64,000 nt of DNA from Hyaloraphidium curvatum (Eukaryota > Monoblepharomycota > Hyaloraphidiomycetes > Hyaloraphidiales > Hyaloraphidiaceae), in contig JAIVFI010000013.1 in assembly GCA_025558095.1 (NCBI GenBank), positions 434,001-498,000 on the forward strand, read 5' to 3'. This document shows positions 38,820 through 50,043 of this stretch, piece after piece (position 1 is the first letter of the stretch; every line of letters starts with the position of its first letter). The position numbers and the translations under genes were made by a program. The notes under the pieces were generated by a model. The model had not been told where the DNA came from. It did no database searches and saw nothing but the letters and a program-made list of their open reading frames with translations.

Positions 38820-41800
38820 ATGGCGTACGCGGGCGGCTTCGACTGGGGTGCGTGTGCCCTGCGAGAATGAAGGCAGCAGCTGACCGCGGGTTGTCGCAGG
38901 CCGCGTCGGCGGGCCGCAGCAGGGCGACCGGCGCGACGGCGGGCTCCGCGACGGGCCGCGCGACGGCGGGCAGTGGCGCGGCGGGCGCGGGCGCGGGCGC
39001 GGCGGGCACGGAGGGCGCCACGACGCGCCGCTGGACCCGCGCGCTGAGGCCGAGGCGCGGCTGCGCGACCTGGTCGTCGGCCTCGCGGACCGCCCCGCCG
39101 ACGCAGACAAGCAGCTGCGCAACCTGGCAAACATCCTGTACAGGGACTACGCCGCTCACGCGCAGGTCATGCTGGCCGCGTTCCGCGCCGCGATCGCCGG
39201 GCTGCCGCACAAGGCCGCCTTCTACGCCGTGCTGGTCGGCCTGGTCGCCGCGGAGGAGGCGGCGGCCGCTGGCGGCCCGCCAGCAGTCGACGGCTTTTTG
39301 CGCACCGCGATGCAGGCCCTGGACGAGGCGCTGAGGGGCTGCGAGTGGTGGGAGGTCATGAGCCTGGTAGGCGCCTCCGTCCCCCCGCTCCCCGCCCTCC
39401 TCCTGACCCGCATCCCAGCTCCGCTTCTTTTGCGAGCTCGTCAACGCGGGCGTCGTCGCCCCCGCGTCGCACCTAGCCCTGCTGCGCACCCTGGCGGGGC
39501 CGCTGGCCACGCACCCGACCGGCTCCTCCTTCCCCGACTCGTTCTGCTACATCCTCCTAGATACCCTCCCCCACGCCGCCAAGGCGCTGTGGTCTGCGCT
39601 GCCCGACGAGGCAGAGGCGCTGTACGGCGACCTGGCGGCCTACGTCGAGAAGCGCGCGCCGGAGATGGCGCGCAATGCCGCCAGCCTGGTCTATTTCCGA
39701 GGCTCGGCGACGGGGCTGGACGCGCTGGGCGAGCTGTTTTCGGCCGTGAGGGGCTGCAAGGAGGCCGGCTGGGAGGTGCGTCGACTTGCGGCGTCCCGTC
39801 TTGCTTTTCGAGGCTCACCGCTCTCGTGCAGCTTCCGTTCTTGTCCACGATTCGTGATCGGCAGCCCAAGCTGCGGACGGTGGTCCCGCGGGAGCTGCCC
39901 GGAACCGTCTCCCTGCCTTCTGACAACCCGGACCTGCGGTTTCCCCTCGTGGGCGGCCCGCTGCTGTTCATTTTTGACGATGCTTCGCGGAACGCCGAGG
40001 TTGGTTCGGCGTCCCATCTCGCCGACGCCCGGGATTGACCTTTTCGGGGTATGGCAGCCCGTCATCCACCACCTGCCCTCCACCTCGTCCTTCGACCGGC
40101 ATTACCTCCGCATGCTCGCCCTCCTCCTGCTGCGCCTCTCCATCGAGAACCGCAAGCCCGCCGTGCAGGCCTTCCTCTCCCTCCCCGACCACTTCCCCGC
40201 CCTGCCCGAAAACAATTTCATGGCCTACGAGGCCGTGGTGGAGACCATCGTCGCCGACGTGCAGCGGCTCCCGAACCCGCTCGACTCGGCGCCGCTGTAC
40301 CAGAACTCGGTCATGTGCGACTTCCTCGGGGCCAACCCCAAGGACATCGCGCCGCTGCTGGGGCGCTGCGTGAGGCGGTGGTTCGACCGGATCGACAACG
40401 AGGAGTGCGACGTCGGGTGCGTCAAGCGGACGGCGGAGTACCTCGCCGTGCACCTGAGCAACTTTGGCTGGAAGTGGAGCTGGGACCGCTGGTGGGTTGA
40501 TCCGGCACATTGGGCTCGCCCCGCGCTCATTCGTACTCCCCGCCAGGCTGCCGGCGCTCTCGCTGGACAAGCACACCGCCCGCCACGCCTTCCTCCGCCA
40601 CTTCCTCTCCCAGATGATCCGCCTCTCTTATTGGGAGCACACCCAGGAGGCCCTCCCGCGCTCCTGGCACCCCTCCATGCCCCCGCCGACGGGGACCGAC
40701 TTCCGGTACGCCCCCGAGTCGGGCGCGGACCCCGCCGTGGTCGGCCTTGCCGCCGAGATCGTCGCCGCGGTCCGCTCCCGCAAGGAGGGCTGGCTGGACG
40801 AGGCCCGCGCGGCCGTGGAGCGGCTCCGCGCCTGGGCGCGCGAGAACCCCGCCGCCGCCGCCGCGGCCGTCGGCAAGCCCGGCGACGCCCCCGCCGAGGC
40901 CGAGGACGCGCTGGCGCGGGACGTGGTGATGCAGGCGCTCATGGTCGTCGGCTCCAAGTCCTTCTCGCACGTGCTGGCGGCCATGGAGCGCTCGCTCCCG
41001 CTGCTGAGGGACATGTTCCCCAGCCACCGGTACTCGGCGGACCCGGCGGCGTGGAAGGCCATGCGGCAGGCGCTGCGCGCCGTGTGGGACTTCAACGCGA
41101 GGGCCAACACGCAGTTCCTCGAGATCGTGGTGGACAAGCTGCTCAACTACCGGGTGCTCGACGCGCCGAGCGTGTTCGAGTGGATCATGGACCGCGCGGT
41201 GGAGGACGACATGTATTCCGAGTGGGTCTCTTGCTGTGGCGCGGGGCCTGGATCGATCGCTGACAACCGTACAGGTTCTGGCTCTGGAACATCATGCTCA
41301 GCACGCTCTCCAAGGTCGTGCTCCGCGTCAAGCAGCTCACGGTCCGCGTCGAGGCCGCGCGCAAGGCGCTGGCCGCGCTGCCGCCGCCCAAGTTCGTCCC
41401 GGTCGACTCGGACAACATGGAGAGCGAGGCGCCGGCGGACGAAGAGTACCGCAAGGCGCAGGAGGAGCTCGAGCGCGTGGGCAACCTGCTCAGCGGGGCG
41501 CAGAGGGACGAGAAGGAGAGCTTCGGCACCGTGTTCAAGGTTTGGCCTCCCGTACCCATGCCGATCCGCCGATGTCCAACATCCGCTCCGCAGAAATTCG
41601 TGGCCATGCTCAAGGCGCACATCGAGGCTTCGACCGCGGCGGGGCAGGACCCGGAGCAGGCGCCCTTCTGGCGGTACGCCTCCGGGTTCATGCGGGAGAT
41701 TGGGCGCAGCGTGGGTCCTACCGGCGATCGACGTCCGCATTCCGCCTGACGCATCCCCATTCCGCCTGACGCATCCCATTTGCATCCAGTACGCGGACGC

Positions 41801-41939
41801 GATCCGGTCGATGGTGGTCACGGTCGAGACGCTGGCGTTCGAGGGCGGGAACGAGTACGGGTCGGCGGCGGTGGACGGGCGGATATGGGCCGTTTGGAAG
41901 GAGGTCAAGGACGGCGTGCTGACCCGCAAGGTCGTGTAA
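38820..41939 (+). CDS. NCBP1: Nuclear cap-binding protein subunit 1 (CBP80)
   Basis: Large subunit of the nuclear cap-binding complex, built of MIF4G-like helical repeats. Exon 1 'MAYAGGFDW' joins (intron 38848-38899) to a Gly/Arg-rich stretch and 'RLRDLVVGLADRPADADKQL'. Diagnostic blocks: 'HKAAFYAVLVGLVAAEEAA', 'TGSSFPDSFCYILLDTLPHA', 'SSFDRHYLRMLALLLLRLSI', 'EYLAVHLSNFGWKWSWDRW' (the NCBP1 'HHLSNF-W-W-W' motif), 'FLRHFLSQMIRLSYWEHTQE', 'YRVLDAPSVFEWIMDRAVED', and a long coiled C-terminal helix rich in Arg/Lys/Glu. There are about seven introns. One (about 41,710-41,790) contains a 20-bp tandem duplication. The N-terminal RGG-like run is not seen in animal or yeast homologues I know. Confidence 0.9.
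41741..41780 (+). repeat. 20-bp tandem duplication inside an NCBP1 intron
   Basis: TCCGCCTGACGCATCCCCAT is followed directly by a near-identical copy in the last intron of NCBP1, just before the acceptor. It has no coding effect. Confidence 0.7.
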
Positions 41940-42554
41940 GAGGGCGGATCGGAAGAGTAGCGGCCGGCATTCGGGCTGTCTATGTGGTTGGACTCTTTTC
42001 CGCTGGCCGCTCGGGACAACGTCCGGACAACTCCTTCCTGCTCTCTAATCGCGCCATGGACGCTACGATCGTTCAGTTCTGATGGCGTTTCCGGGCCTGA
42101 GGGGGCGGCCGCACCAGCGGTTTTGCCTCCGATTTCAATGGACTGGGCGTGCGGATCGATCGCCCCTTCGCCCATGCACGACGAATGCATGGGAGCAATA
42201 GAGACGTCGCCAACACTCTCGAAAATGCTACAGCTCCATAGACCGCCCTCAATCAGGGCCTGAAGCGGGGTGTGTGTCCCAGCACTCGATTTTCGGGGTT
42301 TCGGGATCGGTTTTGCCGATCGATTTGATCCCGAGGATCCGAAACAGCGGAGGGCGGCCGAGGCCGACGCCAAAAATAGCCTATCCACTCCGACTGCTCA
42401 AAAGCGAGCGGCGACAGCAAGCGCTCCTCCGCCAACCTCCCATTGCCTTCCTTGAGCGGCTCTCGGCACCGACCGGGAACCCGCACGCAGCACCACACCC
42501 CCGCGCCCGCCCAACACTCCGACCCCCTACCCCCTTGCCGTCTGCCTAGCCAAC
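41940..42554. other. Intergenic region after NCBP1, nothing recognised
   Basis: A 615-bp stretch between two same-strand genes, containing the NCBP1 3' UTR and the promoter of the membrane protein. No RNA gene or repeat was found. Confidence 0.4.
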
Positions 42555-43992
42555 ATGAGCTCGACGGACAACACTACCCTCTATGATCCCTCGGTCACCT
42601 ATGTGTACAGCAAGGTGCGTGCGGGCGGGAAGTGGCTCGGCTTGGCGACCGGCTCACCGCGAGCACGCCCCCGCCACCGGAACCGGCCCTACCGCCTTTC
42701 GCCAACCTGCAATCCTACTTTGGAACCTCTTTCCACTCTTGGAACCTCATTCAAAACCTCTCCTCGCTCCTGGAACTCAATCGCGCCGCCCTACTGCCTC
42801 CCGGAACCTGCAGGTGTTCTGCCTTGCGGATGCCTACTACGCCCACATCGTGTTCGCCTATTGTGAGCATTTTGCATCGTTTCTGTCGTTCTCCTGGATT
42901 TTCTGACCGTATGTCACCACAGTGGTCATGATTGCTGGCTTCGGGTGCCTCTTCACGAGGTTTTTGCCCCGGATGAAGTTCCTGCACGTCTGGTTCGGCC
43001 GAACCTACATCAACGCGATGCTCTGGTGCATGGGGACTTCGCTTCTGATTACAAACACTGGTACGTTCGCGGTCTTTGGCCCGCTCCTTCCCCCAGGATG
43101 CTGATCGCGCCCTACCTCCCTTTCTGAATCTTGCAACGCTCCACGCTTCCCGGAATTATGTCGCACTCTTACCTTCAGGCCTGCCTGTTGCCGTCCTCGT
43201 TTCCTTCATCTGGGTCGGCGCCGGATTGACCATCGGCTGGGCCGTCATCAACATCTACCAACAGCAAATGCAGGCCGCGGCGACCAAGTCTGTGGGCGAG
43301 AAGCTTAAAGTTGCGGGCGCCGTTCCCGTCGATCTGGGCAAGATGATCGCGGAGGAGAAGGGGATCATCGCCGACTCGCGCACCTTTTGGCAGCGCATCC
43401 TCTCGTGAGTGCCAACACCTCATCAAACGTGTGATAGCTCTGATCATAAGCACCGCTTTCACAGGCTCAAGGCACTCCATGGAGCCTTGATGGTGACCTC
43501 GTGGGTGATTCCTTGGGGTTTATGGGGAAAATGCACCGCTAACCTCCCGATCTCTCGCAGATGGGTCAACATCATCGGCAGGGTGTTCGTCACGCCTCTA
43601 ACGAACGACTTCGAGTGTTATACGTATCCCTATTACAAGGTTTGGACGCCGGAGACCATTCAGAAGCGTCGTTTCTGACCAGATTGCCGCAGCCGATCGA
43701 TACCAACCAGTTCCAAGGCGCGGGACTCGCTCCCCAACCCGTGCCCGAAAACAACCCCAACTACATGAAGCTGCCGTGGGCCAAGATGGGAATCGTTGCT
43801 TGGGGTGTCGCGCTCAGCGTGGGGCCGCTGGTGGGGAGCTACGTGATTGGTATCATTTGGGTTGCCATCGCGAACTACATTCACAAGCGGAAGGCGGCCA
43901 AGGAGGCGAGTGTTGCCGCCGTGCAACCTGTCAACGAGGATGCTGCCGCCGAGACGGTTGCGAAGCCCGTGAAGGCTGCCGAGGCATCGTAA
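42555..43992 (+). CDS. Multi-pass membrane protein, weakly DUF2306/cytochrome-b561-like
   Basis: Seven exons whose lengths sum to 290 codons. Introns: 42615-42813 (199 bp), 42863-42922, 43061-43178, 43405-43464, 43501-43560 and 43640-43710. The protein has about five hydrophobic segments: 'ADAYYAHIVFAYLVMIAGFG', 'MLWCMGTSLLITNTGLPVAV', 'LVSFIWVGAGLTIGWAVINI' and 'GIVAWGVALSVGPLVGSYVI'. Histidines in 'MKFLHVWFGRTYINAM' and 'KALHGALMVTSW' sit where haem-binding or DUF2306-type proteins keep theirs, but this is only a resemblance. The tail is Lys/Ala-rich. Exon 2 and its flanking introns are duplicated in inverted orientation at 46.5-46.8 kb. Confidence 0.68.
42601..42922 (+). repeat. Inverted duplication, arm A (end of exon 1 to intron 2)
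   Basis: This arm starts in the last 14 bases of exon 1 and covers all of intron 1, exon 2 and intron 2. It matches the reverse complement of 46479-46799 at about 95 percent by eye, with exon 2 showing one synonymous change (GCC/GCA). Confidence 0.9.
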
Positions 43993-44197
43993 AAGGATGC
44001 TCGACCTCGTGAACTTGAGTGGCCTGGGGCCGCGCTGGAGCCGGAGACTGCACCTGTGTAATGCCATGCCGAGGAGTAGAATCGAATTGATGCGTTTGCC
44101 ACTAGCATTGGATCAATCCGAAGCCAGCGGGTCGTGATCGCAAAGAGTTGGGTTGGTGAGTCGGACCTGGCACAGCCCCCCGCAAGCCGACCACAAC

Positions 44198-46420
44198 ATG
44201 TCGACGGCGTCGCTTGACGGCGCCCCGTCGCCGCCAGGGAACGATGGAGCTCCTCAGAGCGCTTCGGCTGCTGCGGTGTCAGACGTGCCCTCGGCATTCC
44301 GAGTCCTGTACACTCGGATTGCAAGACTGGATTCACAAATCTCCGCCGGCCTTGCGACCCTGCAGGACGCGGACGATTACCTGAAGGAAAAGGCCAACCT
44401 GGAGAGAGAAATGGGCGAAAAGCTTCAAGCGGTGGCGAAGAAGTGGGTGCTTTCGTTACTCCGACGGGGCGGTCTCTGAACTAGGGCCACCCGACTCCGC
44501 GACGCTCCTTACCCCTGGAATCTTGCTGTCCTGTTTGGATATAAGATACCTCGACCGCAACGAAACTCGCCTCAGCACCCTCGTGCCAAAGACCCCGCCT
44601 TCGCCCGCCATCTCTGCCTTTTCGAACCTCCTGCACTCCCACATAGCATCGGCCAAGGCATTGGCGGCGCAAGGGACGCCCTGCCCGGACCTTGCAGGCA
44701 AGCAGAGCCTCCTTGCCGGCCTGTTGCAGCAGGCGCGCGAGTACGGCGCTACCCTGGACACGGAGGTCGTTCGCCCCGTCGTGGACTCGATTTCGAAGCT
44801 CAGAAAGGACCACGAAAATGCGAAACGCGTTGCTGCCGATGCCGCGGCCAGCTTGGCAAAGGACAAGGATCGCGACGACAAGGCCGTCACCAAGCTGGCC
44901 CTCGCGGCCGAGAGCGCCAGGATGGACGCTTGGGAGCGTGGGGTGGATCTCTCATTGGAAATCGAAGGTCTGGCGAATCTGCTCGAAGGAGTGCTCGGCG
45001 ATACGCAACCGTTCGACCCCATCAAGGCGGCGATGAACACCAGATGCGGGTTCCCTTGCCACTTGAACTATCTCTCGGGCAACTTGCACCAGTCTACGTT
45101 GGAGGCGCTGAAGGCCTCGCTGCTCGAGGTTTGCGCCAGCGACAGGCGTCGTGGGGAGTTTGAGCTCGCCAGGACGGGCGAGCTCGCGAACCTCATCGGG
45201 CCTGTGGACCCCGCCGTTGAGGCGCGTGTCATTCTGGAAAGTGCGGGCGGAAGTGGTGGCGTCGAAATCAAGCGAGGACGGGGCGAACTCGTGCTCCCCG
45301 TGGGCATCGAGATGTCCAACCCCGACGAGGAAGGCAGGTGAGGTGGACGTTTGCCGCGGCTTCGTATCGGAAGAATGACAGAGACCCGGACAGGATCTAT
45401 CTTCACAACAAGCACCTCCACCTCGCCGCGGCGCACGCTGTGATCTCAGCGCAGATCCTAAAATCGGCCACTGCGCTGTCGTCGACGCTTCCGACGTCGC
45501 AATCCCCGTACGGCGTCCACCCCTTTTCTCCTGCACCACTCTCTCCACCGGCGGTCCTCGTGCCTGCCAGGAAGCTCTCGGTGCTGCAGCTGCAGCTCAT
45601 CGTGCCCACGGCAGAACTCGGTGTCTTTTCCTCGCTTGCGTGCTTCGATCCTACCTTGCTCTCCCCGACGCACAACTTCCGGCCCCTCACCCTCTCCATC
45701 TCTACGACGCATTGCGACGTCTGCAGCAACGCGCTGCTCGGGATCGGCGTCGGTCTCAAATGCGAGCTGTGCGGGGCGCGTGTGCACACCGGGCAGTGCG
45801 AGATGAGATGTCCGACAAAATGCATGGGCAAGGGAGGAAAGGACGCGGTTTCCAAAGGATGGGTCGCAAAGCGCAAAGACGTCGTCGACCGTGCGATCGC
45901 GGACGCAAATGCACGCCGGGCCCAGCGGTCGTCCGTGCCCAACAGCAAGGTCCAGTCGAGGAATGGCTCGGCCGAGTTTACGCCTGCGACTTCGCCGCAA
46001 AGCTCCCAAGTAGCGGCAACTTACGGCAGGGCAACAGCCATGTACTCGTATGCGGCTCAGTCGCCGGACGAGCTGACTGTGCAGGAGGGCGAGGAGGTGG
46101 AGCTTTTGGAAGCAAACGGGCACGATCAGCCGTGGGTGCACGTTCGCGGCAATGCCGGGTCGGGGATTGTTCCGGCGTCGTACCTGAACTTTGGAAGCGG
46201 TGCATCGGCCGTTTCGGTTGCCCAGCCGGCAACGGAACGCTTGCAGGTGGGAGCGAGGATGACGATGGCGTTTACGCACACCCCGGGCGGGCAATCCGAG
46301 CTCGGTGCGGCTGAAGGGGAGGCCGTGGAGGTCACTGGATTGGACTTTGCGACGGAGGGATGGGTGAAGGTTCGATCGGCGAACGGAGAAGGACTGGTGC
46401 CAAAGAGCTATCTCGTGTGA
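44198..46420 (+). CDS. BZZ1: BZZ1-like F-BAR, C1 and double SH3 protein
   Basis: Membrane-bending adaptor that activates WASP/Arp2/3 actin assembly at endocytic sites. The N-terminal F-BAR part reads 'FRVLYTRIARLDSQISAGLA' and 'YLKEKANLEREMGEKLQAVA', then long helices ('VRPVVDSISKLRKDHENAKR'). A C1 zinc domain is complete: 'HNFRPLTLSISTTHCDVCSN', 'GLKCELCGARVHTGQCEMRC'. Two SH3 domains follow: 'ATAMYSYAAQSPDELTVQEG' with 'PWVHVRGNAGSGIVPASYL', and 'GWVKVRSANGEGLVPKSYLV' at the very C-terminus. The second SH3 has a weakened ALYDY start ('ARMTMAFTHTPGG'). This domain order is the Bzz1 arrangement. At least three introns occur, all in the F-BAR half or just after it. Confidence 0.88.
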
Positions 46421-46478
46421 TGCCGCCGTGGTGTATTCTCCCACATGTCAAATCTAAGCCACCTCTCAATCGACTTCT

Positions 46479-46799
46479 TGCGATGACGTATAGTCAGAAA
46501 TGGGAGGAGAACGACAGAAACGACGTACATTGCTCACAATAGGCGAACACGATGTGGGCGTAGTATGCATCCGCAAGGCAGAACACCTGCAAGTTCCGGG
46601 AGGCAGTAGGGCGGCGCGATTGAGTTCCAGGAGCGAGGAGAGGTTTTGAATGAGGTTCCAAGAGTGGAAAGAGGTTCCAAAGTAGGATTGCAGGTTGGAG
46701 AAAGGCGGTAGGGCCAGTTCCGGGGGCGGGGGCGTGCTCGCGGTGAGCCGGTCGCCAAGCCGAGCCACTTCCCGCCCGCACGCACCTTGCTGTACACAT
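46479..46799 (-). repeat. Inverted duplication, arm B (stranded exon/intron fragment)
   Basis: A copy of the exon-1 tail, intron 1, exon 2 and intron 2 of the membrane-protein gene, in opposite orientation, filling most of the gap between the convergent BZZ1 and MFS stops. Exon 1 proper and exons 3-7 are absent, so it cannot encode the protein. Introns are kept, so it arose at DNA level, not by retroposition. Confidence 0.88.
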
Positions 46800-46879
46800 G
46801 GATGATCGACGGTTGGACGTTGCTGGGAAGAGATGGTGGTCTTTCGCGATGATGTGGTGTATTCCTCGAAGGATGCAAA

Positions 46880-48669
46880 CTAAGCAACGTCGCGATCCGA
46901 CTCCTTGGCGACCGCTTGCACGGCAGCGTCCGTCGGTGCAGCTCCAGCCTTGACTTCCACAGCCTCTTCTCGATCTGCGGGGCCATCGCTGGCCTTTGGC
47001 GCCCACAGCTCGTACCGAGTTCTCCACTGGTAACCACGTAGCCCAAGATAGCCCACCGCCACCCCGCAACATGCAACCAAGGCGGCCCACATCGTCAACC
47101 ACCAGGCGTGCATCGCCTCTGTGGCCTGGATGACGACGATGGGAGCGACTGCAGCCACTAAGTAGCGCCCGAGGTTGTACAAACTGATGATAGACGCAGA
47201 GTCCTTGGGGAAAATGTCAACAAGGAACGTTTGCAGAGGCGTGAGAACGATAAATTGGTTGAATCCGATGAGTGCTCCAGCAATGCAGATTACGTAGATG
47301 GGCAGGGCCTTGTACAGACCCCAGGCCATGAGCGTGATCCCCACGGGGAAGCCGACAAAGCCAGGCAACGTGACACGTAATCGCCATTCAGGAATACCGG
47401 GTCCTCCCTGCTTACGCGACTGCCGGATAGCCCAGTCGGCCAAGAAGCCCGCGACGATGTTGCCCGGAATGTTGGCGATCGTGTGCGGCAGGTACAAGAG
47501 TCCGACTTGCGCAGAGGTGATGCCCGGGTACGCCTGCTGAAGTTCCCTGCTGTAGTTGCTTATGTAACTGAACACCGAAAACATTAGCAGGACTGCTACA
47601 AGCACTGCTATTGAAACGAAGCTGTATTTGAGGTAGGTGATCGCCCGGAAGGGGTTCGGCCGCTGGCGCTTTGCCTTAGCTCCAGGAGTCAAATCCAGGG
47701 TCTCCGGAAGGAAGAAGGCGATGCAGAGGGTGACAATGAGACCGCAAGCTGTGAAGGGTAGACGTTTAGCACCACGTTGCGTCCTTTGGCAGCAAACCAC
47801 CGACCTGCGAGCAAGGCAAACGTCCAGCGCCAAGTGGCGTACTCCGCAAGCAAACCACCAATCGGCGGAGCAATTGCAGGTCCGGCCAAGGGGCCTAGGT
47901 AAAAGGCGGAGAACGCACGGGCTCGCTCTCCGATCAAGAACACATCCGAGATTGTGCCCGCGCCGACCGAGAGCACGGAAGAGCCTCCCAATCCTTGAAG
48001 CACGCGACAGAACAGCAGAACGCCAATGTTCGGGCTCAATCCACAGCCGACGCAGCCCGCAATGAAGACTGTCAAAGAGATGAGGTACACCGGCCGCCGG
48101 CCCCAGGTGTCCGCCAGCGTACCCCATCCCAAGGGGCCGATCGCGAGCGCAAGCAAGTACAGGGTCAGACTCAGATTCACCTTGGGGTGCATAAGAGATC
48201 ATGAGAACTGCGACTCGTGCATAACGGCTCCACTGACCAGCATGGCAGACGTGTCCAGATCGGTTTGGATATCGAGAAGCATGGGCAAGTAAATGCCGGT
48301 CCCAAGAGGGACGAGGAATGCTCCGAAGGCCACGATGGCAAGGATCAGGCCCTTCCGGGCCTTGGAGAAGTCCTGCTTGCCGTTTGGCGGCACCTTGGCG
48401 CCGTAGAGAAAGAGATTGATCATCGTCCGCGACGTGGAATGCTCCCCGGGCGGAGGCTCCTCGCTTCGCGACGTCCAGTCCTCTCCCGGTGGAGATTCCG
48501 CGATTTGAGACGTCAAATTCTTCCCGGGCGGAGGCTCCGCGATGGAAGTGTGCTCCGGTGCGCCGAAGTCCGCGGGTTCCGGGAGCGGTTCCTGTTCCAA
48601 CGGTTCGAGCGTCCGCGACTCCGAGTGCTCCGGTTCCTGCTCCGCGACATCTCCCGAACTCGCTGCCAT
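46880..48669 (-). CDS. MFS drug:H+ antiporter, DHA1/TPO1-like
   Basis: A 12-helix exporter. The N-terminal cytosolic part is long and acidic, with 'EPPPGKNLTSQIAE'-like units repeated three times (PPPG/SPPG). Motif A is 'GPLGWGTLADTWGRRPVYLI'; 'LLFCRVLQGLGGSSVLSVGA' and 'AGPAIAPPIGGLLAEYATWR' follow, the latter being typical of DHA1 polyamine/drug antiporters. After an intron inside a membrane helix comes 'LIVTLCIAFFLPETLDL', and the second half includes 'YNLGRYLVAAVAPIVVIQA'. The first intron (45 bp, donor GTTATG) joins to 'VNLSLTLYLLALAIGP'. The substrate cannot be read from sequence. Met at 48669 is chosen; 48777 is also possible. Confidence 0.85.
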
Positions 48670-48883
48670 TGCGCTCGCAGCTTCTGAGCGATCACGATCA
48701 GGCACGTTGGGAGAGTGGGGGCGGCCAAATGTCCAGCCGTGCCGGGACTCGGGAGGCACCGCCCGATCACTACCCACCCATCGATCCCGGCCTAGCTGGT
48801 GGTCGGCCGCGCTCGAGACGATGATGTTCCAGTGGCAGATGCGGTGTCATGTTCTCTTTCCTTACTCATAATATTAGACAGAG

Positions 48884-49810
48884 CTATCTGAAGGCGATGC
48901 CCTTCGCGTCCTCGACAATCTCCGTCCCTCTCCTTCCCTCGAGGATCGCCTCGAGATCAGCAAGCCCGCCGATCAGCGCACGTTTCCCGGCGGCACGGGC
49001 AAACTCGCATGCTGCCTCAATCTTGGGACCCATCGAGCCGGCAGGAAAGTCGATGGCCTCCAGATCCGCCGGGCTCGCGCGCGATATCGATCGCTGCCCA
49101 GGCTTCCCGTAGTCCATGTACACGCTGTCCACGTCGGTCAGCATCACGAGGGCGTCGGCATCCAGCTGACGAGCAAGCAGCGACGAGGCAAGGTCCTTGT
49201 CCACCACGGCCTCGATTCCATCTAGCCTCGGTCCTCTCATCACTGTCGGGATACCACCCCCGCCGGCACAGATCACGATCGTGCCGCGCTCCAAGAGCCA
49301 CCGAATCGGTCGGTCCTCGATGATCTTGAGCGGTTTGGGACTCGCCACGACCCGGCGCCAGAGCTTCCCGTCCAGCTTGAAGGTCCACCCGAGCTCTGCA
49401 GCCAGCCGGTCGGCATCCTCTTTGGCGTATTGCGGTCCGATGAATTTGGTTGGGTTTGAGAACGCGGGATCGGCTCCGTCAACCTCGACCATTGTCAGGA
49501 GGGTCGCCAGGGGCTGCTCCTCGGGCAAGACATTGCCGAGCTCTTGTTCGAGGATATACCCCACCATCCCCTCAGTTTCCGCGTCGAGCACGTCCAAGGG
49601 CCACGCTTTGTCCGGCTGCTTGGGATTCTGGAGCGCGAGCAGGCCTACTTGGGGCCCGTTTCCGTGCGAAATGACAAGCTGGTGCCGCATCGCGACCGCG
49701 GCCAATGCCTTTGCCGCGGCGCGAACGTTGATCCTCTGGGCCACCGCCGTCATCGGCTCGCCGCGTCGGAGGAGCGCATTTCCGCCTAAGGCCACCACCA
49801 GACGTTGCAT
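48884..49810 (-). CDS. arcC: Bacterial-type carbamate kinase
   Basis: Interconverts carbamoyl phosphate plus ADP with carbamate plus ATP. The intronless 308-residue frame is full length for the ArcC branch of the amino acid kinase fold. Motifs: '[18 protein letters not shown]', '[20 protein letters not shown]', '[19 protein letters not shown]', '[15 protein letters not shown]' and '[20 protein letters not shown]', then '[20 protein letters not shown]' and '[20 protein letters not shown]'. Carbamate kinase is common in bacteria and archaea and patchy in eukaryotes, so horizontal origin is likely. It shares a 233-bp divergent promoter with the cDPGS-like gene, which suggests a joint role. No targeting peptide was seen, so it is presumably cytosolic. 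Confidence 0.93.
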   Translation of the reverse strand: MQRLVVALGGNALLRRGEPMTAVAQRINVRAAAKALAAVAMRHQLVISHGNGPQVGLLALQNPKQPDKAWPLDVLDAETEGMVGYILEQELGNVLPEEQPLATLLTMVEVDGADPAFSNPTKFIGPQYAKEDADRLAAELGWTFKLDGKLWRRVVASPKPLKIIEDRPIRWLLERGTIVICAGGGGIPTVMRGPRLDGIEAVVDKDLASSLLARQLDADALVMLTDVDSVYMDYGKPGQRSISRASPADLEAIDFPAGSMGPKIEAACEFARAAGKRALIGGLADLEAILEGRRGTEIVEDAKGIAFR

Positions 49811-50043
49811 TTCGGTCTTAGAGAGCTACCCGGGTAGGGCACACTCCCAAAGGACCGGTGGAATGAGCACGGTTTGTTGAATGAGCAGCTTTGTAATGAG
49901 CGCAGTTTGGTGCAGCCCGCCAAAGGACCCGGACTCGAAAGAGGCACCAAGTCCTCGTCGATGCCTGTGATTCGCGCGCGCCGGGTGGCGGAGCAAGACT
50001 GACTCACAACGAACCACAAACTCCGGTTCACATTTGCGCACCG
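49811..50043. promoter_or_regulatory. Divergent promoter region with triple AATGAGC repeat
   Basis: This region lies between the carbamate kinase and cDPGS-like starts. AATGAGC occurs at 49862, 49880 and 49895 (the latter ends at 49901), each followed by a T-rich step such as GGTTT or CTTT. CCAAAGGACC occurs twice (near 49847 and 49919). These could be sites for a shared regulator; that is inference. Confidence 0.4.
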
